Shown: positions 9,052 to 18,584 of the stretch, one piece after another
Position numbering within the stretch: the first letter of the stretch is position 1
Layout: the number at the start of each line of letters is the position of its first letter
Assembly: GCA_030645475.1 (NCBI GenBank)
Contig: JAUSMA010000060.1
Coordinates: forward strand, 124,001-188,000
Source: Nitrospirota bacterium
Lineage (GTDB): Bacteria > Nitrospirota > Nitrospiria > Nitrospirales > Nitrospiraceae
Direction: 5' to 3'
DNA: 64,000 bases
Position numbers and translations under genes: made by a program
The notes under the pieces: generated by a model
The model's database searches: none
Seen by the model: the letters and a program-made list of their open reading frames with translations, nothing else
Told to the model about the DNA's origin: nothing

Positions 9052-9062
9052 GCCTTCAGCCT
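9052..9062. repeat. GCCTTCAGCCT repeat motif, single arm
   Basis: The same 11-base motif that forms the arm of intergenic hairpins at 34900-34957 and, with one base changed, at 60654-60704. Here it lies between the lptG stop and the fabF start. A good partner arm is not seen; the sequence upstream only partly matches. Confidence 0.4.
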
Positions 9063-9076
9063 GCCTCTCGCGGGCT

Positions 9077-10168
9077 TTAATACCGGACTTTGAGCATCAA
9101 GTAGAGGCCAAAACTCAAAAAGAGCATATTCGCCATCCATCCGGCGATCAGCGGCGTCAAGACCCCGCCGCGGCCGAGTGCGATCGCGATCGAGTGTGTC
9201 GTCCAATAACAAAAACCGACGGCAAGCGCCTGCCCAATTCCCATTGCCATGCTGCCCCCTCGCGTCCCGCTTCGGCGCAGACTCAGCGCAATGCCGACCA
9301 GCACCATGATCACGGTGACGAACGGGAAGGCGATTCGACTGTAATAGTCGGTCTTGAGCCGTGCTGACTGGGAGTCCTGCTGATGCCGGCGTCTGGTATA
9401 GGCCCGAATGTCATGGAACGTCATCGCTTCGGAATCGCCGGCGAGCCATGTGGTGAAGTCGTCTGGAATGAGGGTCAACGCGATGGCTTGCCGATCGAAT
9501 GGGGTCGCCGACACGGCTCCATCGGGGGGAAAGAGTCGGTGTTGCCCCTGGTACAGGGCCCAACTGGAGTTACTGTAGCGGGCTTCCTCGGCTTCAGTGA
9601 TGCCGATCAGTTGGAAGTGACGATCGAATTGAAAGAGGCGCACGCCGCCCAAGCGCTCTCCGTCGACGGAGACGCTCGTCACATGCATGAGGCTGTCCGC
9701 TCCCACTCTTGTCCAGGGCTGCTGGAGTTTGACAGCCGCAGCAGGAGACTTTTTCTCGATGCGCGTGGTTCGAATCTCTTCGGACTTGCTCGCGGCTAAC
9801 GGGATGACGGTGGAGCTGAAGAGTAAGAGCACGAGAGAAATCCCTGCGGCAAAAATAATGAAGGGGGCGGTGATCCAGGGCAAACTGATACCGCAACTGC
9901 GCATCGCCGTAATTTCGTGGCCGCGGGAGAGCAGGCCAAATGTGAGGAGGGTGGCCATGAGAATCGCCAGCGGCGCAATTTGGAAGGAAATTGCGGGCGC
10001 CTTCAGCAGGAAATAGGTCAGGACGTCGATCCAGTTGGCATCGTAACGCAAAAATCGGCGCACCTTCTCGAAGAAATCGATGACGAGATAGATGGTCATC
10101 AACCCGCTGAAACACATTGTGAAGATCTTGCCGTATTCGCGAAGGAGATAACGAAAGAGAATAGGCAT
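9077..10168 (-). CDS. lptG: LPS export permease LptG
   Basis: 363 residues, YjgP/YjgQ family. The N-terminal half has three transmembrane segments (about 10-35, 58-80, 100-125), followed by a periplasmic jellyroll-type domain (about 140-260) and three C-terminal transmembrane helices (about 275-360). LptF and LptG form the inner-membrane channel of the Lpt exporter that lifts LPS to the outer membrane, powered by LptB (not in this window). The N-terminus LFRYLLREYGKIF fits LptG better than LptF. The gene begins four bases after the lptF stop, a tight two-gene unit. Confidence 0.93.
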   Translation of the reverse strand: MPILFRYLLREYGKIFTMCFSGLMTIYLVIDFFEKVRRFLRYDANWIDVLTYFLLKAPAISFQIAPLAILMATLLTFGLLSRGHEITAMRSCGISLPWITAPFIIFAAGISLVLLLFSSTVIPLAASKSEEIRTTRIEKKSPAAAVKLQQPWTRVGADSLMHVTSVSVDGERLGGVRLFQFDRHFQLIGITEAEEARYSNSSWALYQGQHRLFPPDGAVSATPFDRQAIALTLIPDDFTTWLAGDSEAMTFHDIRAYTRRRHQQDSQSARLKTDYYSRIAFPFVTVIMVLVGIALSLRRSGTRGGSMAMGIGQALAVGFCYWTTHSIAIALGRGGVLTPLIAGWMANMLFLSFGLYLMLKVRY

Positions 10169-10172
10169 AGGA

Positions 10173-11264
10173 TTACCGGCGACTCATGATGTAAAACCAC
10201 ACGACCGTGGTGAGCGCAAAGATGCCGTTCGGGAGCCAGGCTCCGGCAAAGGGTTGCAGTACTGCTGTCGTGACCAGGAATTCGCAGGCGACGTTCAGCA
10301 TGTAGTAGACGACGACCACGACCACGCCGACCGCAAAGCCCCCCATGCTTCCTGATCGTTTCGAGACGATGCCGACCGGAACGCCCAGCAGGCAAAACAC
10401 CAGTGAGGCGGTGGGAAAGGCCAGGTCTTTATAATATTCCATCAATCGTCGGAGCGCGGTGGGGTCGCGCCATTGAGATTGCGAGAGTTGGGCGACAATG
10501 GCCTCGTACGACGGACGTTCCTCCGTCGAGGAGTAGCCGCTTTGATTCAATGAGAGCTTCAAGTCATAACTTGTGAAGGCCACCTGCTCGTATTGATCGG
10601 CTTGATCCGGTCTGCTGTGAATTACGCCCTCTTGCAGGCGTAAGGCAACCTGATTGCTGGCGCTGTCGATCAAGACCTCATACTGTTGCGCCACGATAAT
10701 GCGGGGATTGTCTGGATTGCGCTCATCGGAGACGAAGATGCCGGTCGTGGTCTGTTTGGGATCCCCATCCGGGACATAGATCGTCATGTTGGGGATGGGC
10801 TCGTTAAAGGTTCCCCGCTCCAACGCGAGCACCAATTGATCTCGAAGGAGATTCAGCGCCACCTTTTTGAGATTGGTGGAACTCCAGGGTTGCCCCCACT
10901 GCGCCAGCCACAAGGTCAATCCGAACACGAGCAGGGCAAAGAGTATGACGGGGCGAGCCAATCGCATGAGGCTCAGGCCTGCTGCCTGCATTGCTACCAA
11001 TTCCTTATCGAAGGAGAGTCGTCCGAACGCGGTGATCGAGGCGATAATCCCGGCGATCGGGAGGGTCAACACGAGGAACGACGGCATCAGATGGGCGAAG
11101 ACTTGCAGCACCGCCACGATTCCAACGCCTTTGGAGACCAGCAGTTCCACGAGGCGCAGGAGTTCCCGCGTGAGCATTACAAAGCACAGGGCTCCGAGGC
11201 TTAAGCTAAACGGGGACAGGAGTTCGGTGAAGATGTAACGATCTAGCAGCGTTCGTAGAAACAT
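10173..11264 (-). CDS. lptF: LPS export permease LptF
   Basis: 363 residues. Same architecture as LptG: N-terminal transmembrane helices, a periplasmic beta domain with the motif NMTIYVPDGDP, and C-terminal helices ending in the cytoplasm. The N-terminus MFLRTLLDRYIFTELL is typical of LptF. The start is uncertain: ATG codons at 11276 and 11264 flank a GAGGAG sequence, which lies one base from the first and about 13 from the second; 11264 is chosen because the family-like sequence starts there. It pairs with the adjacent LptG in the Lpt exporter. Confidence 0.92.
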   Translation of the reverse strand: MFLRTLLDRYIFTELLSPFSLSLGALCFVMLTRELLRLVELLVSKGVGIVAVLQVFAHLMPSFLVLTLPIAGIIASITAFGRLSFDKELVAMQAAGLSLMRLARPVILFALLVFGLTLWLAQWGQPWSSTNLKKVALNLLRDQLVLALERGTFNEPIPNMTIYVPDGDPKQTTTGIFVSDERNPDNPRIIVAQQYEVLIDSASNQVALRLQEGVIHSRPDQADQYEQVAFTSYDLKLSLNQSGYSSTEERPSYEAIVAQLSQSQWRDPTALRRLMEYYKDLAFPTASLVFCLLGVPVGIVSKRSGSMGGFAVGVVVVVVYYMLNVACEFLVTTAVLQPFAGAWLPNGIFALTTVVWFYIMSRR

Positions 11265-11368
11265 TCGACAAATCATGCTCCTCGCACGGTGCGACACTAT
11301 AGGCGAGCAGGCGAGGCTTGTCTAGCGGAGAGGCGACGGGTCTACCGCGCCGATTGCTAATGGATGGC

Positions 11369-11568
11369 TTGACAAGATTGGAAACGCCGTGGTACATGCT
11401 GCGCGATTTATAACCAAGATGGGTTTTGTGACTGATTTTGTCTCTCCCATGAGCCCGTCATTGTCACCCCGCTCGTTGTTCTGTCTTTTTTTCATCACAT
11501 GTGTCACTCAGTTGGCTCCGGGATCGGTCACGTAACTACACGTGTCCGTTGAGGAAAGGAGGGTTTCT
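11369..11568 (+). promoter_or_regulatory. Candidate promoter and leader of cold-shock gene
   Basis: A perfect -35 hexamer, TTGACA, lies at 11369-11374, but the -10 match at about 17 bases is poor (TACAT region). If it is used, the mRNA would have a leader of roughly 160 bases, a length seen in cold-shock genes. Just before the GTG start, an AGGAGGG ribosome site is clear (about 11557-11563). Only the ribosome site is well supported; the promoter call is tentative. Confidence 0.35.
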
Positions 11569-11790
11569 GTGAAGGCAAAAGGCACGGTGAAGTGGTTCAA
11601 CGATCGCAAAGGGTTTGGGTTCATTCGCTTGGAGAGTGGAGATGATGTCTTCGTGCATTATTCCGCCCTGCAAGGAGAAGGATTCAAGACGTTGAAAGAG
11701 GGAGAAAATGTTGAGTTCGAAGTGGTGCAAGGCGCAAAGGGGCCTCAGGCTTCGAATGTATTGAAGGCAGCCGGCGCCGAATTGTCATAA
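11569..11790 (+). CDS. Cold-shock domain protein (CspA family)
   Basis: 73 residues, the standard length of the family. A five-stranded OB-fold RNA/ssDNA chaperone with RNP1 KGFGFI and RNP2 VFVHY. It probably keeps mRNA unfolded, but cold induction is not shown by the sequence alone. The start is a GTG at 11569, decided by the AGGAGGG seven bases upstream and by family length; an upstream start at 11542 would add nine non-conserved residues. It is followed 24 bases after the stop by a strong terminator, so it is monocistronic. Confidence 0.95.
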   Translation: MKAKGTVKWFNDRKGFGFIRLESGDDVFVHYSALQGEGFKTLKEGENVEFEVVQGAKGPQASNVLKAAGAELS

Positions 11791-11814
11791 GTGCCCGTAC
11801 GGAAATTCGAACTG

Positions 11815-11854
11815 GAAGGCCTGCTCCTCATCAGGAGCAGGCCTTCGTATTTTT
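11815..11854 (+). terminator. Rho-independent terminator of the cold-shock gene
   Basis: A perfect 14-bp stem (11815-11828 with 11833-11846) with a four-base CATC loop, followed by GTA and five T residues. This is the clearest intrinsic terminator in the window. Confidence 0.93.
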
Positions 11855-11940
11855 GCTGAGAGCGCGACGCATCGGAAAGCCCCATTTCGTTGACAATAAC
11901 CAGTGACACTGTTAGCGTTTGATCGTTGTGGAGGTTCGTC

Positions 11941-14199
11941 TTGGCGATTGACCGCAGTAAGGTTCTGCATAGCGCACAGCTCTTTGCGTCACGAGGGCAA
12001 TTCGACGCCGCCATCAATGAATGGAAGAAGCTTTCCGCCGAATCCCCAGGTGACGGGAGCATCTTCAATTCAATCGGAGAATTGCATCTCAAGCGCAATG
12101 CGACCCATGATGCCGTCGCGGCGTTTCTGCAGGCCGCCAACGCCTTTCGTGCAGAAGGCGCCACGCTGAAGGCCATTGCCACATTCAAGAAAATCTTGAA
12201 GGTGGACCCGTCCCGGTACGACGTCTATCGGCATCTCGGAGATCTCAATGCAGAACGAGGTTTGCTGAGCAGTGCCGTACAGGATTATCTCACCCTCGGG
12301 AAGCACTACCTCAAAGAAGGAAAAGGCAAAGACGCGCTGGACATCTATCGGCGGATCGTCACGCAAGATCCCTCGAATCTGGATGCCCAGCAGCGGGTGG
12401 CGGAACTGTGCCTGCAAGAAAATATGCAGGACGAAGCCACGAAAGTCTACTTGCAACTGGGGCGCGAACGGTCGGCACAGCAGCGGTATGCGGAGGCCAA
12501 AGACGCGTATCAGGCTGTCTTGCGCATCGATCCTGCCAACAGCGAGGCCGCCCAATTCATCGACCATTTCGAAAAGACCGGTGGCACCTCTGGGCAACCT
12601 GCGAAGGCGGGTACGGCTCAAGCAGGAGACCAATCAAAGAGTTCAGAGCCGCTCGATCTGCTGTCGGAGGCTACACGTCGGATCGAAGAGAAACAGTTTG
12701 CCGGCGCTGAGGCCATTCTCAATCAATTGCTGACCAAGGAGCCGGGCAATCCGGATGTCTGCCAGTTGTTCGCGAAGTTGCATCTCCAACGCGGAGATCT
12801 CCAGGTGGCCCTCGGCGAATATCGGTACCTCGCTGGCGCAGCCTTACGCGCGCAAGACTACGCACAGGCTGAAACCCTGATCACCGATTTTCTGGCGGTC
12901 GAACCGCAGTCTGTGGCGATGCTTGAACTCTACGGAGAACTCTACGGAGAGAAAGGCGATGCCGCCAACGCCGTGGTCCAGTATGGGAAGGCGATTGAGC
13001 TGTTGTTGGAACATCCCGAGCCAGGGATGCCGACACTGCATGAGGAACTCTTCGAGAAAGTCACGGCACTCGCGCCGGATAGTCCCACGGCGAAAAAACT
13101 GGCGGCACTGATGCCTGGCGCTCCAATGGAGGCACCGCCTGTTCCGGTTCAACCCGAGCCAGTTGTTTCTCCCGCAGTGGCTGTTCCACCGATCCCAGTT
13201 CAGGAAACGAACACATTTTCGATTGCCGATGCCGCTCCGGACGATGCCTGGAGTATGACCTCGAAGATCGCCCCGCTACAGGATAGACATTTCTCCCTCG
13301 CTGGGTCTGAACCGGACCCAGTGTCAGACCCGGAGCCGGTTCAGTCGGTAGAGCCGGAACCGGTTACACAGGTTAATGCCTTCTCGCTGTTGCAGGACGA
13401 GCCAAAAGAGGTTGCGTCCATCGAGCCTGTCCTCTCCACAAACGAGCAGTTCCAAGCCTATGTGGCGGCCGGTCAACATGCTGAGGCGGAGGAATGGCTC
13501 AGTCGACTTGTGACGGCAGAGCCTCATCATTCTGAAGCCCGAGAACTTTTCGGTTACTTGCTTGAAATCAAGGGCGATACCGCCGGCGCCGCCTTACAAT
13601 ATTCGCGAGCGCTCGAATTGCTCCTGGCAGATCCGGAGAAGAAGCAAGAGCCGCAGCCGGCGATTCTCTATGCCAAGGTCAAAGAGCTCGCTCCTGCCAG
13701 TCCGTTAGTCGCCAAATGGGCCGCGACGTTTTCGCCAAAGAAGCCGGAGGTGACAGTACCGGCCGTTGAGGCTCAGGTCTCCGCCGAGCCGCCTGATGCA
13801 CTTGACCCCGAAACCCATTACACCTTGGGCGTCGCGTACAAGAATATGGGGCTTTGGGAGGAAGCGAAAGAGGAGTTTGGTTGTTCGATGAAGGGTTCTG
13901 ACTTTTTCCTGGACTCCTGTCTGATGATCGCGGTCTGCTTGAAAGAGCAGGGAGAAGGTCAGTTGGCGAGTCAACAGCTTGAGCAGTTGCTGCAGGACCC
14001 GAAGTGTCAAGGCGCCAAGGCGCAAGCCATCAGTTATGAACTCGGATTACTCTACGAAGCCCAAGAGCGATGGAGTCACGCTGCCATAATTTATCAATCG
14101 ATTCCGACCTTCCATGATGTGCCGCAACGACTCGACTCGGTTCGTGCTCGCCTCGGACCGGCTCAGGCACCGGCTCCCGCGTTACGCTACGCCAACTAG
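11941..14199 (+). CDS. Large TPR-repeat protein
   Basis: 752 residues. Tetratricopeptide repeats fill residues about 5-390 and 490-745 (e.g. ALDIYRRIVTQDPSNLDAQQRVAELCLQ), separated by a Pro/Val/Glu-rich linker at about 395-480. TPR arrays bind partner proteins. There is no signal peptide, so it is probably cytoplasmic. The start is taken as the TTG at 11941 because GGAGG lies six bases upstream; an in-frame TTG at 11926 would put that ribosome site inside the gene. It is flanked by the cold-shock gene and a convergent dehydrogenase, with no operon partner, so the partner is unknown. Confidence 0.88.
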   Translation: MAIDRSKVLHSAQLFASRGQFDAAINEWKKLSAESPGDGSIFNSIGELHLKRNATHDAVAAFLQAANAFRAEGATLKAIATFKKILKVDPSRYDVYRHLGDLNAERGLLSSAVQDYLTLGKHYLKEGKGKDALDIYRRIVTQDPSNLDAQQRVAELCLQENMQDEATKVYLQLGRERSAQQRYAEAKDAYQAVLRIDPANSEAAQFIDHFEKTGGTSGQPAKAGTAQAGDQSKSSEPLDLLSEATRRIEEKQFAGAEAILNQLLTKEPGNPDVCQLFAKLHLQRGDLQVALGEYRYLAGAALRAQDYAQAETLITDFLAVEPQSVAMLELYGELYGEKGDAANAVVQYGKAIELLLEHPEPGMPTLHEELFEKVTALAPDSPTAKKLAALMPGAPMEAPPVPVQPEPVVSPAVAVPPIPVQETNTFSIADAAPDDAWSMTSKIAPLQDRHFSLAGSEPDPVSDPEPVQSVEPEPVTQVNAFSLLQDEPKEVASIEPVLSTNEQFQAYVAAGQHAEAEEWLSRLVTAEPHHSEARELFGYLLEIKGDTAGAALQYSRALELLLADPEKKQEPQPAILYAKVKELAPASPLVAKWAATFSPKKPEVTVPAVEAQVSAEPPDALDPETHYTLGVAYKNMGLWEEAKEEFGCSMKGSDFFLDSCLMIAVCLKEQGEGQLASQQLEQLLQDPKCQGAKAQAISYELGLLYEAQERWSHAAIIYQSIPTFHDVPQRLDSVRARLGPAQAPAPALRYAN

Positions 14200-14273
14200 C
14201 AGCTCGTCGAAACAAGCCTCTATCGATTCGCGTCGCATCTTTCCCGTAAAACCTGCAAGCCCGTGCGTGTATT

Positions 14274-15242
14274 CTACGACTGAACACGGTTCGGGGCCGG
14301 AAGGCCTTTGAGTACAGCATCAATATTTTTCAAGCAGACCAATCCCATCTGAACCCTCGCATGTAATGTGGCAGAGCCCAGATGTGGAAGGAGCACCACT
14401 TGCTTCAGCTGACTCAGCGCCGGGTGGATTGCCGGTTCTTGTTCATACACGTCGAGTCCCGCGCCGGCGATGGTTCCTCTCTTGAGAGCTTCAACCAATG
14501 CACCCTCATCGACGATCGGGCCACGAGCAGTATTAAGCAGGAAGGCGGTGGGTTTCATCCAGGCCAACTCACGGGCTCCGATCAGATGGCGGGTGGCTGT
14601 TGTGAGCGGAACATGGATGGTCACGATATCGGCTTCTTCAAGGAGATTTCTCAGCGAGCGGTGCTCCCATTCATGAGAGAGAGACGAGGCGGTCATCGGT
14701 TGGCGTGCGTGATAGCGCACCGCCATACGAAATCCAACCGCACGCTGGGCGACCGCTTGGCCGATCCGTCCCATACCGATAATGCCCAGGGTTTTTCCAG
14801 ACACTTCCGCCCCCAAGAGTTGCGTGGGGCTCCATCCCGTCCATTGGCCTGATCGCACAAGGACATCGCCTTCGACGATGCGGCGTGCCGTCGCCAGAAT
14901 CAGAGCCCAGGTCAGATCTGCTGTGGCGTCCGTCAAGACGTCCGGCGTATTAGTCACGATCAGACCGCGCTGTTGTGCAGCAGCCAGATCGATGTTGTTA
15001 TACCCGACGGCATAGTTCGCCAGAATTTTCAGCCTGGTGGCAGCTTGAATGGTCTCGGCGTCGATGCGATCACCCAGGGTCACAATCGCGGCGTCGGCCT
15101 GACAGAGGCCGTCACGGAGAGCCGATGGAGCGGGCAACGCATCGAGCGGTTCTTGCAGCAAATGGAACCGTTCCCGCACGATGGCCATGACAGGGTCGGG
15201 AAGAAGTCGAGAGACGTAAAGGGTTGGACGTATATCGACCAC
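14274..15242 (-). CDS. D-2-hydroxyacid dehydrogenase (glyoxylate/hydroxypyruvate reductase type)
   Basis: 322 residues. It interconverts 2-oxo and D-2-hydroxy acids with NAD(P)H. The Rossmann motif GIIGMGRIGQAVA lies at 153-165. Catalytic residues are in place: Arg240 (LLNTARGP), Glu269 (DVYEQEP) and His287 (LLPHLGSAT). Substrate choice (glyoxylate, hydroxypyruvate, phenylpyruvate) cannot be read from sequence with certainty. The gene is divergent from the flavin/Fe-S oxidoreductase, with about 90 bases between the two start codons, so the two may share control and act on related hydroxyacids. Confidence 0.93.
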   Translation of the reverse strand: MVDIRPTLYVSRLLPDPVMAIVRERFHLLQEPLDALPAPSALRDGLCQADAAIVTLGDRIDAETIQAATRLKILANYAVGYNNIDLAAAQQRGLIVTNTPDVLTDATADLTWALILATARRIVEGDVLVRSGQWTGWSPTQLLGAEVSGKTLGIIGMGRIGQAVAQRAVGFRMAVRYHARQPMTASSLSHEWEHRSLRNLLEEADIVTIHVPLTTATRHLIGARELAWMKPTAFLLNTARGPIVDEGALVEALKRGTIAGAGLDVYEQEPAIHPALSQLKQVVLLPHLGSATLHARVQMGLVCLKNIDAVLKGLPAPNRVQS

Positions 15243-15331
15243 AATGCGTACTCCTAAATGAGGCGCTTATATTAGCCGGTCGTGCATGGCGGGACAACCG
15301 GACTTGTGCCGGTCTCAACAGTCCGTCTAGA

Positions 15332-18193
15332 ATGACCACCCATTTAACTATGAGCGCACCAACTCTCATTCTGCCTGAACGTTCCCACGCCATTGCTTCC
15401 GATCTCCGAGCTGCGATCGGCATCGATAAGGTCAAAGACGACTATTCGACGCTTACGGCTTATGCTGTGGATGCGAGCATCTATCGGATGACGCCGAAGG
15501 CCGTCGTGCTTGTTGAGTCCGAGGAGGATATTGCGGCGACGGTCGCCTATGCTGTGTCGCGCGGTATCCCATTGACACCCCGGGCGGCTGGAACTAATTT
15601 GACCGGTTCGGCGATCGGGGCCGGGATCATTTTGGATGTGTCGCGCCTCAATCGGGTGCTGGAGCTGAATCGGGAAGAGCGCTGGGCTCGGGTCCAGCCG
15701 GGAATCGTACTGGCTGAACTCAATAAGAAGCTGGCGCGTGACGGTCTGCTCTTCGGTCCCGATCCCTCCAGCGGCGACATGTGCAAGCTTGGCGGGATGT
15801 TGGCGAACAATTCATCCGGTCCTCACACGCTGCGCTACGGTGCCGTCAAAGATAATGTCGAAGCGCTCCGTGTCTGCCTGCAATCAGGCGAGTGGTTGGA
15901 CGCGAAGTCGTATGGACTCGACGATCCACGATGCAGCCAGCTACTAGAGACGCATAGGCCGCTGCACGATTTAAAGCTGCTGCTTCAAGATAATGCTGCC
16001 CTGATCGCGCAAAAACGTCCGACTGTCAGCAAAAACAGTTGCGGCTATAACCTCTTTGGGCTTGCCGATGGGCTAGCGCAAGGCCGCTTCGATCTTCCCA
16101 AGCTATTCGTCGGCAGCGAGGGGACGCTCGGTCTCTTCAGTGAAGCCACCATTAAGCTGGTGGAGAAGCCTCGATCCACCCTGACGGCGCTCATCCACTT
16201 TCACCGTTTAGAAGATGTGGGTGATGCGGTGCCGAAGTTGCTGGAGTTGCATCCGAGCGCGTTGGAAGTGATGGATGCCAACACGCTCAATCTGATTGGG
16301 CGGGCGAAGCATGGCATCCCGGCCGATGCGGCTGCCACGCTCCTGGTGGAGTTGGATGCTGACGAGGCGGGGATCGATCTTCGCGAACAGGCCGAGCGCA
16401 TGACCGGAATCTGCCGCAGCTATCGTCTCGCGTCCGACCCTGTGATTGCGTTCAATCCCGAGCAGCGGGATCAGTTGTGGAAGGCGCGGAAAGCCCTCTA
16501 TCCGACGCTCTATCGATTCGATCCCAAGAAGAAGCCCATCAACTTTGTCGACGATGTCGTGGTCCCTGCTGAACGGATCAGCGAACTCATCCGGTATCTG
16601 GAGGAGTTCTTCGTCGGGCAGCATGTGCCGGTCGCGATTTTCGGCCATATCGGGAATGGGAACGCCCACATTATTCCGTTACTCGATGTGAACGATCAGG
16701 GCGATTTCGACAAGATGGTGCAGGGCTATCACGAGATTCACCAGACTGTCTTGAGCCGCTTCGGCGGGTCGATCTGTGGGGAGCATGGGGATGGCCGTGT
16801 GCGAGCCGAATATGTGAAGACCATGTTCGGTCCTGAGTTGTATGACCTGTTCGTGAAGGTGAAGCAGAGCTTCGATCCTGCCGGGATGCTCAATCCCGGG
16901 ATTAAGATCAGCGATCGGCCCTTCACGGACCATATCGACTATGTGCGATTGTCGAAATCCTGTGCGACCTGCGCCAAATGTAATGCCGTCTGTCCGGTCT
17001 ACGATGTCTTTCAATCGGAAGACATGAGTTCGCGGGGCTGGTTCGAGATCGTCACCGACAAGAACTACAGTTATCTCAACTCGAAGCGAGTCGTGGAGGC
17101 CTGCCTCAACTGCAAGTCTTGTCGGACGGCCTGTCCGGCTGGAGTCGATGTCTCCCAACTCATCCTGGACCGTCGCGCCGAAAACCCGAACAAGATGGCG
17201 GGTCTTATCTTTCGTTTCCATGCACGAACAGCCATATTTGAACGATTTTTGAAGTTCCTCGCAGTCTGTCAGCCGATCTGGGATCGACCTCTAATGCGGT
17301 GGCTGCTCGATCTGGTGACGAAGCCCTTCATGCATTTTCTGGCCGAAACCGCACGACTTTCTCCGAAGCTGGTGATCCCTCGATTGGCCAAGCGGCAACT
17401 TCGTGACCGTTATCCGGAATTGATCCCCAGGGCCGGGCAACCGGCCCGTTCTCCGGTGGCCTATTTCCACGGCTGCGCGGCCAACTATTTCGACGATGGG
17501 GTGGGAGATGCCGTGATTGCGGTGTTACGAAAGCATGGGGTTGAACCGGATCTGCCGCCGCAACGCTGTTCGGGGACGCCGATCGAAACCTACGGGCACC
17601 GCGCATTAGCCAAAGAAGGGGCGCGGGTCAATCTTGCGTCTATGGCAGGATACGAGACAGTCGTGACCGGGTGCGCGTCCTGTACCCTCATGTTGAAGGA
17701 CTACCCAACCCTGTTCGCCGGTGAGCCGGAAGAAGCCTCAGCCCAGGCCTTGGCCAAGCGGATCACCCATATCTCGCAGTTTGTGTCACAATCGCCCGTC
17801 AAACCGGCCATGGCCAGTCAGCAGCCCAAGACCTGCAAGGTGGCCTACCATTCCTCCTGTCATCTGCGAGCAGCGGGAGTGACCAAGGAGCCTCGTGCGA
17901 TTCTGGCGGGCTTGCCTGGTGTCGATTATGTGGAGATGCCGGACGCCGATCGTTGCGCGGGTGGAGCCGGAACCTATCTCGTGAAGGATTTTGAAACGTC
18001 CCAGCGCATTGTCGAACGTAAGCGGAAGGCGGTCGAACAGAGCGGCGCCGAGGTCGTGGCGACGAGTTGCCCGGCCTGTATGATTCAATTGCGCACGGGA
18101 TTACAGGGAACGGCGGAAGTGAAACACATGGCTCAGCTTATTCAGGAGGCCTACGAAGCCGCAGACCAGCAGAAAGACAGAGGCCCGGCATGA
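15332..18193 (+). CDS. GlcD/GlcF-type fused flavin and Fe-S hydroxyacid dehydrogenase
   Basis: 953 residues. Residues about 40-250 form a PCMH-type FAD-binding domain (GIPLTPRAAGTNLTGSA), then a FAD-oxidase C-terminal domain (to about 530, with FGHIGNGNAH). Two [4Fe-4S] motifs follow: CATCAKCNAVCP near 543 and CLNCKSCRTACP near 590. Two CCG (heterodisulfide-reductase-like) segments lie near 711 and 839. It thus joins GlcD- and GlcF-like parts of glycolate oxidase, or resembles Dld-II-type D-lactate dehydrogenase. It should oxidise a D-2-hydroxyacid and pass electrons to a membrane or cytochrome acceptor. ATG choices at 15332 and 15350 are both plausible; neither has a strong ribosome site. 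It overlaps the cytochrome gene by four bases. Confidence 0.92.
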   Translation: MTTHLTMSAPTLILPERSHAIASDLRAAIGIDKVKDDYSTLTAYAVDASIYRMTPKAVVLVESEEDIAATVAYAVSRGIPLTPRAAGTNLTGSAIGAGIILDVSRLNRVLELNREERWARVQPGIVLAELNKKLARDGLLFGPDPSSGDMCKLGGMLANNSSGPHTLRYGAVKDNVEALRVCLQSGEWLDAKSYGLDDPRCSQLLETHRPLHDLKLLLQDNAALIAQKRPTVSKNSCGYNLFGLADGLAQGRFDLPKLFVGSEGTLGLFSEATIKLVEKPRSTLTALIHFHRLEDVGDAVPKLLELHPSALEVMDANTLNLIGRAKHGIPADAAATLLVELDADEAGIDLREQAERMTGICRSYRLASDPVIAFNPEQRDQLWKARKALYPTLYRFDPKKKPINFVDDVVVPAERISELIRYLEEFFVGQHVPVAIFGHIGNGNAHIIPLLDVNDQGDFDKMVQGYHEIHQTVLSRFGGSICGEHGDGRVRAEYVKTMFGPELYDLFVKVKQSFDPAGMLNPGIKISDRPFTDHIDYVRLSKSCATCAKCNAVCPVYDVFQSEDMSSRGWFEIVTDKNYSYLNSKRVVEACLNCKSCRTACPAGVDVSQLILDRRAENPNKMAGLIFRFHARTAIFERFLKFLAVCQPIWDRPLMRWLLDLVTKPFMHFLAETARLSPKLVIPRLAKRQLRDRYPELIPRAGQPARSPVAYFHGCAANYFDDGVGDAVIAVLRKHGVEPDLPPQRCSGTPIETYGHRALAKEGARVNLASMAGYETVVTGCASCTLMLKDYPTLFAGEPEEASAQALAKRITHISQFVSQSPVKPAMASQQPKTCKVAYHSSCHLRAAGVTKEPRAILAGLPGVDYVEMPDADRCAGGAGTYLVKDFETSQRIVERKRKAVEQSGAEVVATSCPACMIQLRTGLQGTAEVKHMAQLIQEAYEAADQQKDRGPA

Positions 18194-18423
18194 AATTTCG
18201 AAAAGTCGACGCGCTATTCATCCTATTTGCCGTGGCCGTCGTCGTCGGTGTATCGCTGTTGCCGACTCCGAAAGACCGGAACCCACCGGTTCCGACGAAT
18301 GCCACACATCTGGAGATCAGAGCCGAGCAGGCCTGTATCTATTGTCATGCTCCGACTGGGAGTAAGCCTCTACCGGAACGACATCCCAGACGACAGGATT
18401 GTTTCCGCTGCCATGCGCGCTGA
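18190..18423 (+). CDS. Small membrane-anchored dihaem c-type cytochrome
   Basis: 77 residues. An N-terminal helix at about 8-24 (signal anchor) is followed by two haem-binding motifs, CIYCH (49-53) and CFRCH (71-75), so it should carry two covalent haems in the periplasm. The ATG overlaps the stop of the preceding flavin/Fe-S gene (ATGA), strong evidence of translational coupling and of a shared pathway. It could accept electrons from that dehydrogenase, though the catalytic domains of the dehydrogenase appear cytoplasmic, so a quinone or another carrier may sit between them. Its short length sets it apart from NrfH/NapC, which are larger and have four haems. Confidence 0.9.
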   Translation: MKFRKVDALFILFAVAVVVGVSLLPTPKDRNPPVPTNATHLEIRAEQACIYCHAPTGSKPLPERHPRRQDCFRCHAR

Positions 18424-18427
18424 CGAA

Positions 18428-18562
18428 GAGCTGATGGCTGATAGCGTATGGCAGATGGCGGGAAATATGAATCGATAGCTTATGGAAAATTGTTTTCGGT
18501 ACAAGCGAGCGAATCTTCTCTTGTTTGTACCATCGGCCATAAGCCATCTGCTATCTGCTCTG
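18428..18562. repeat. Imperfect inverted repeat, GCTGATGGCTGATAGC family
   Basis: The left part (18428-18460) reads GAGCTGATGGCTGATAGC and onward; the right part near 18535-18562 (GGCCATAAGCCATCTGC) is an imperfect reverse complement. Related sequence occurs at 43792-43832 (reverse orientation) and, weakly, at 37080-37107 and 44772-44804. It lies between the cytochrome gene and the MoaD-like gene and could form a long hairpin in RNA. Confidence 0.5.
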
Positions 18563-18584
18563 CATAGTAAAGGATGAAGAAACC

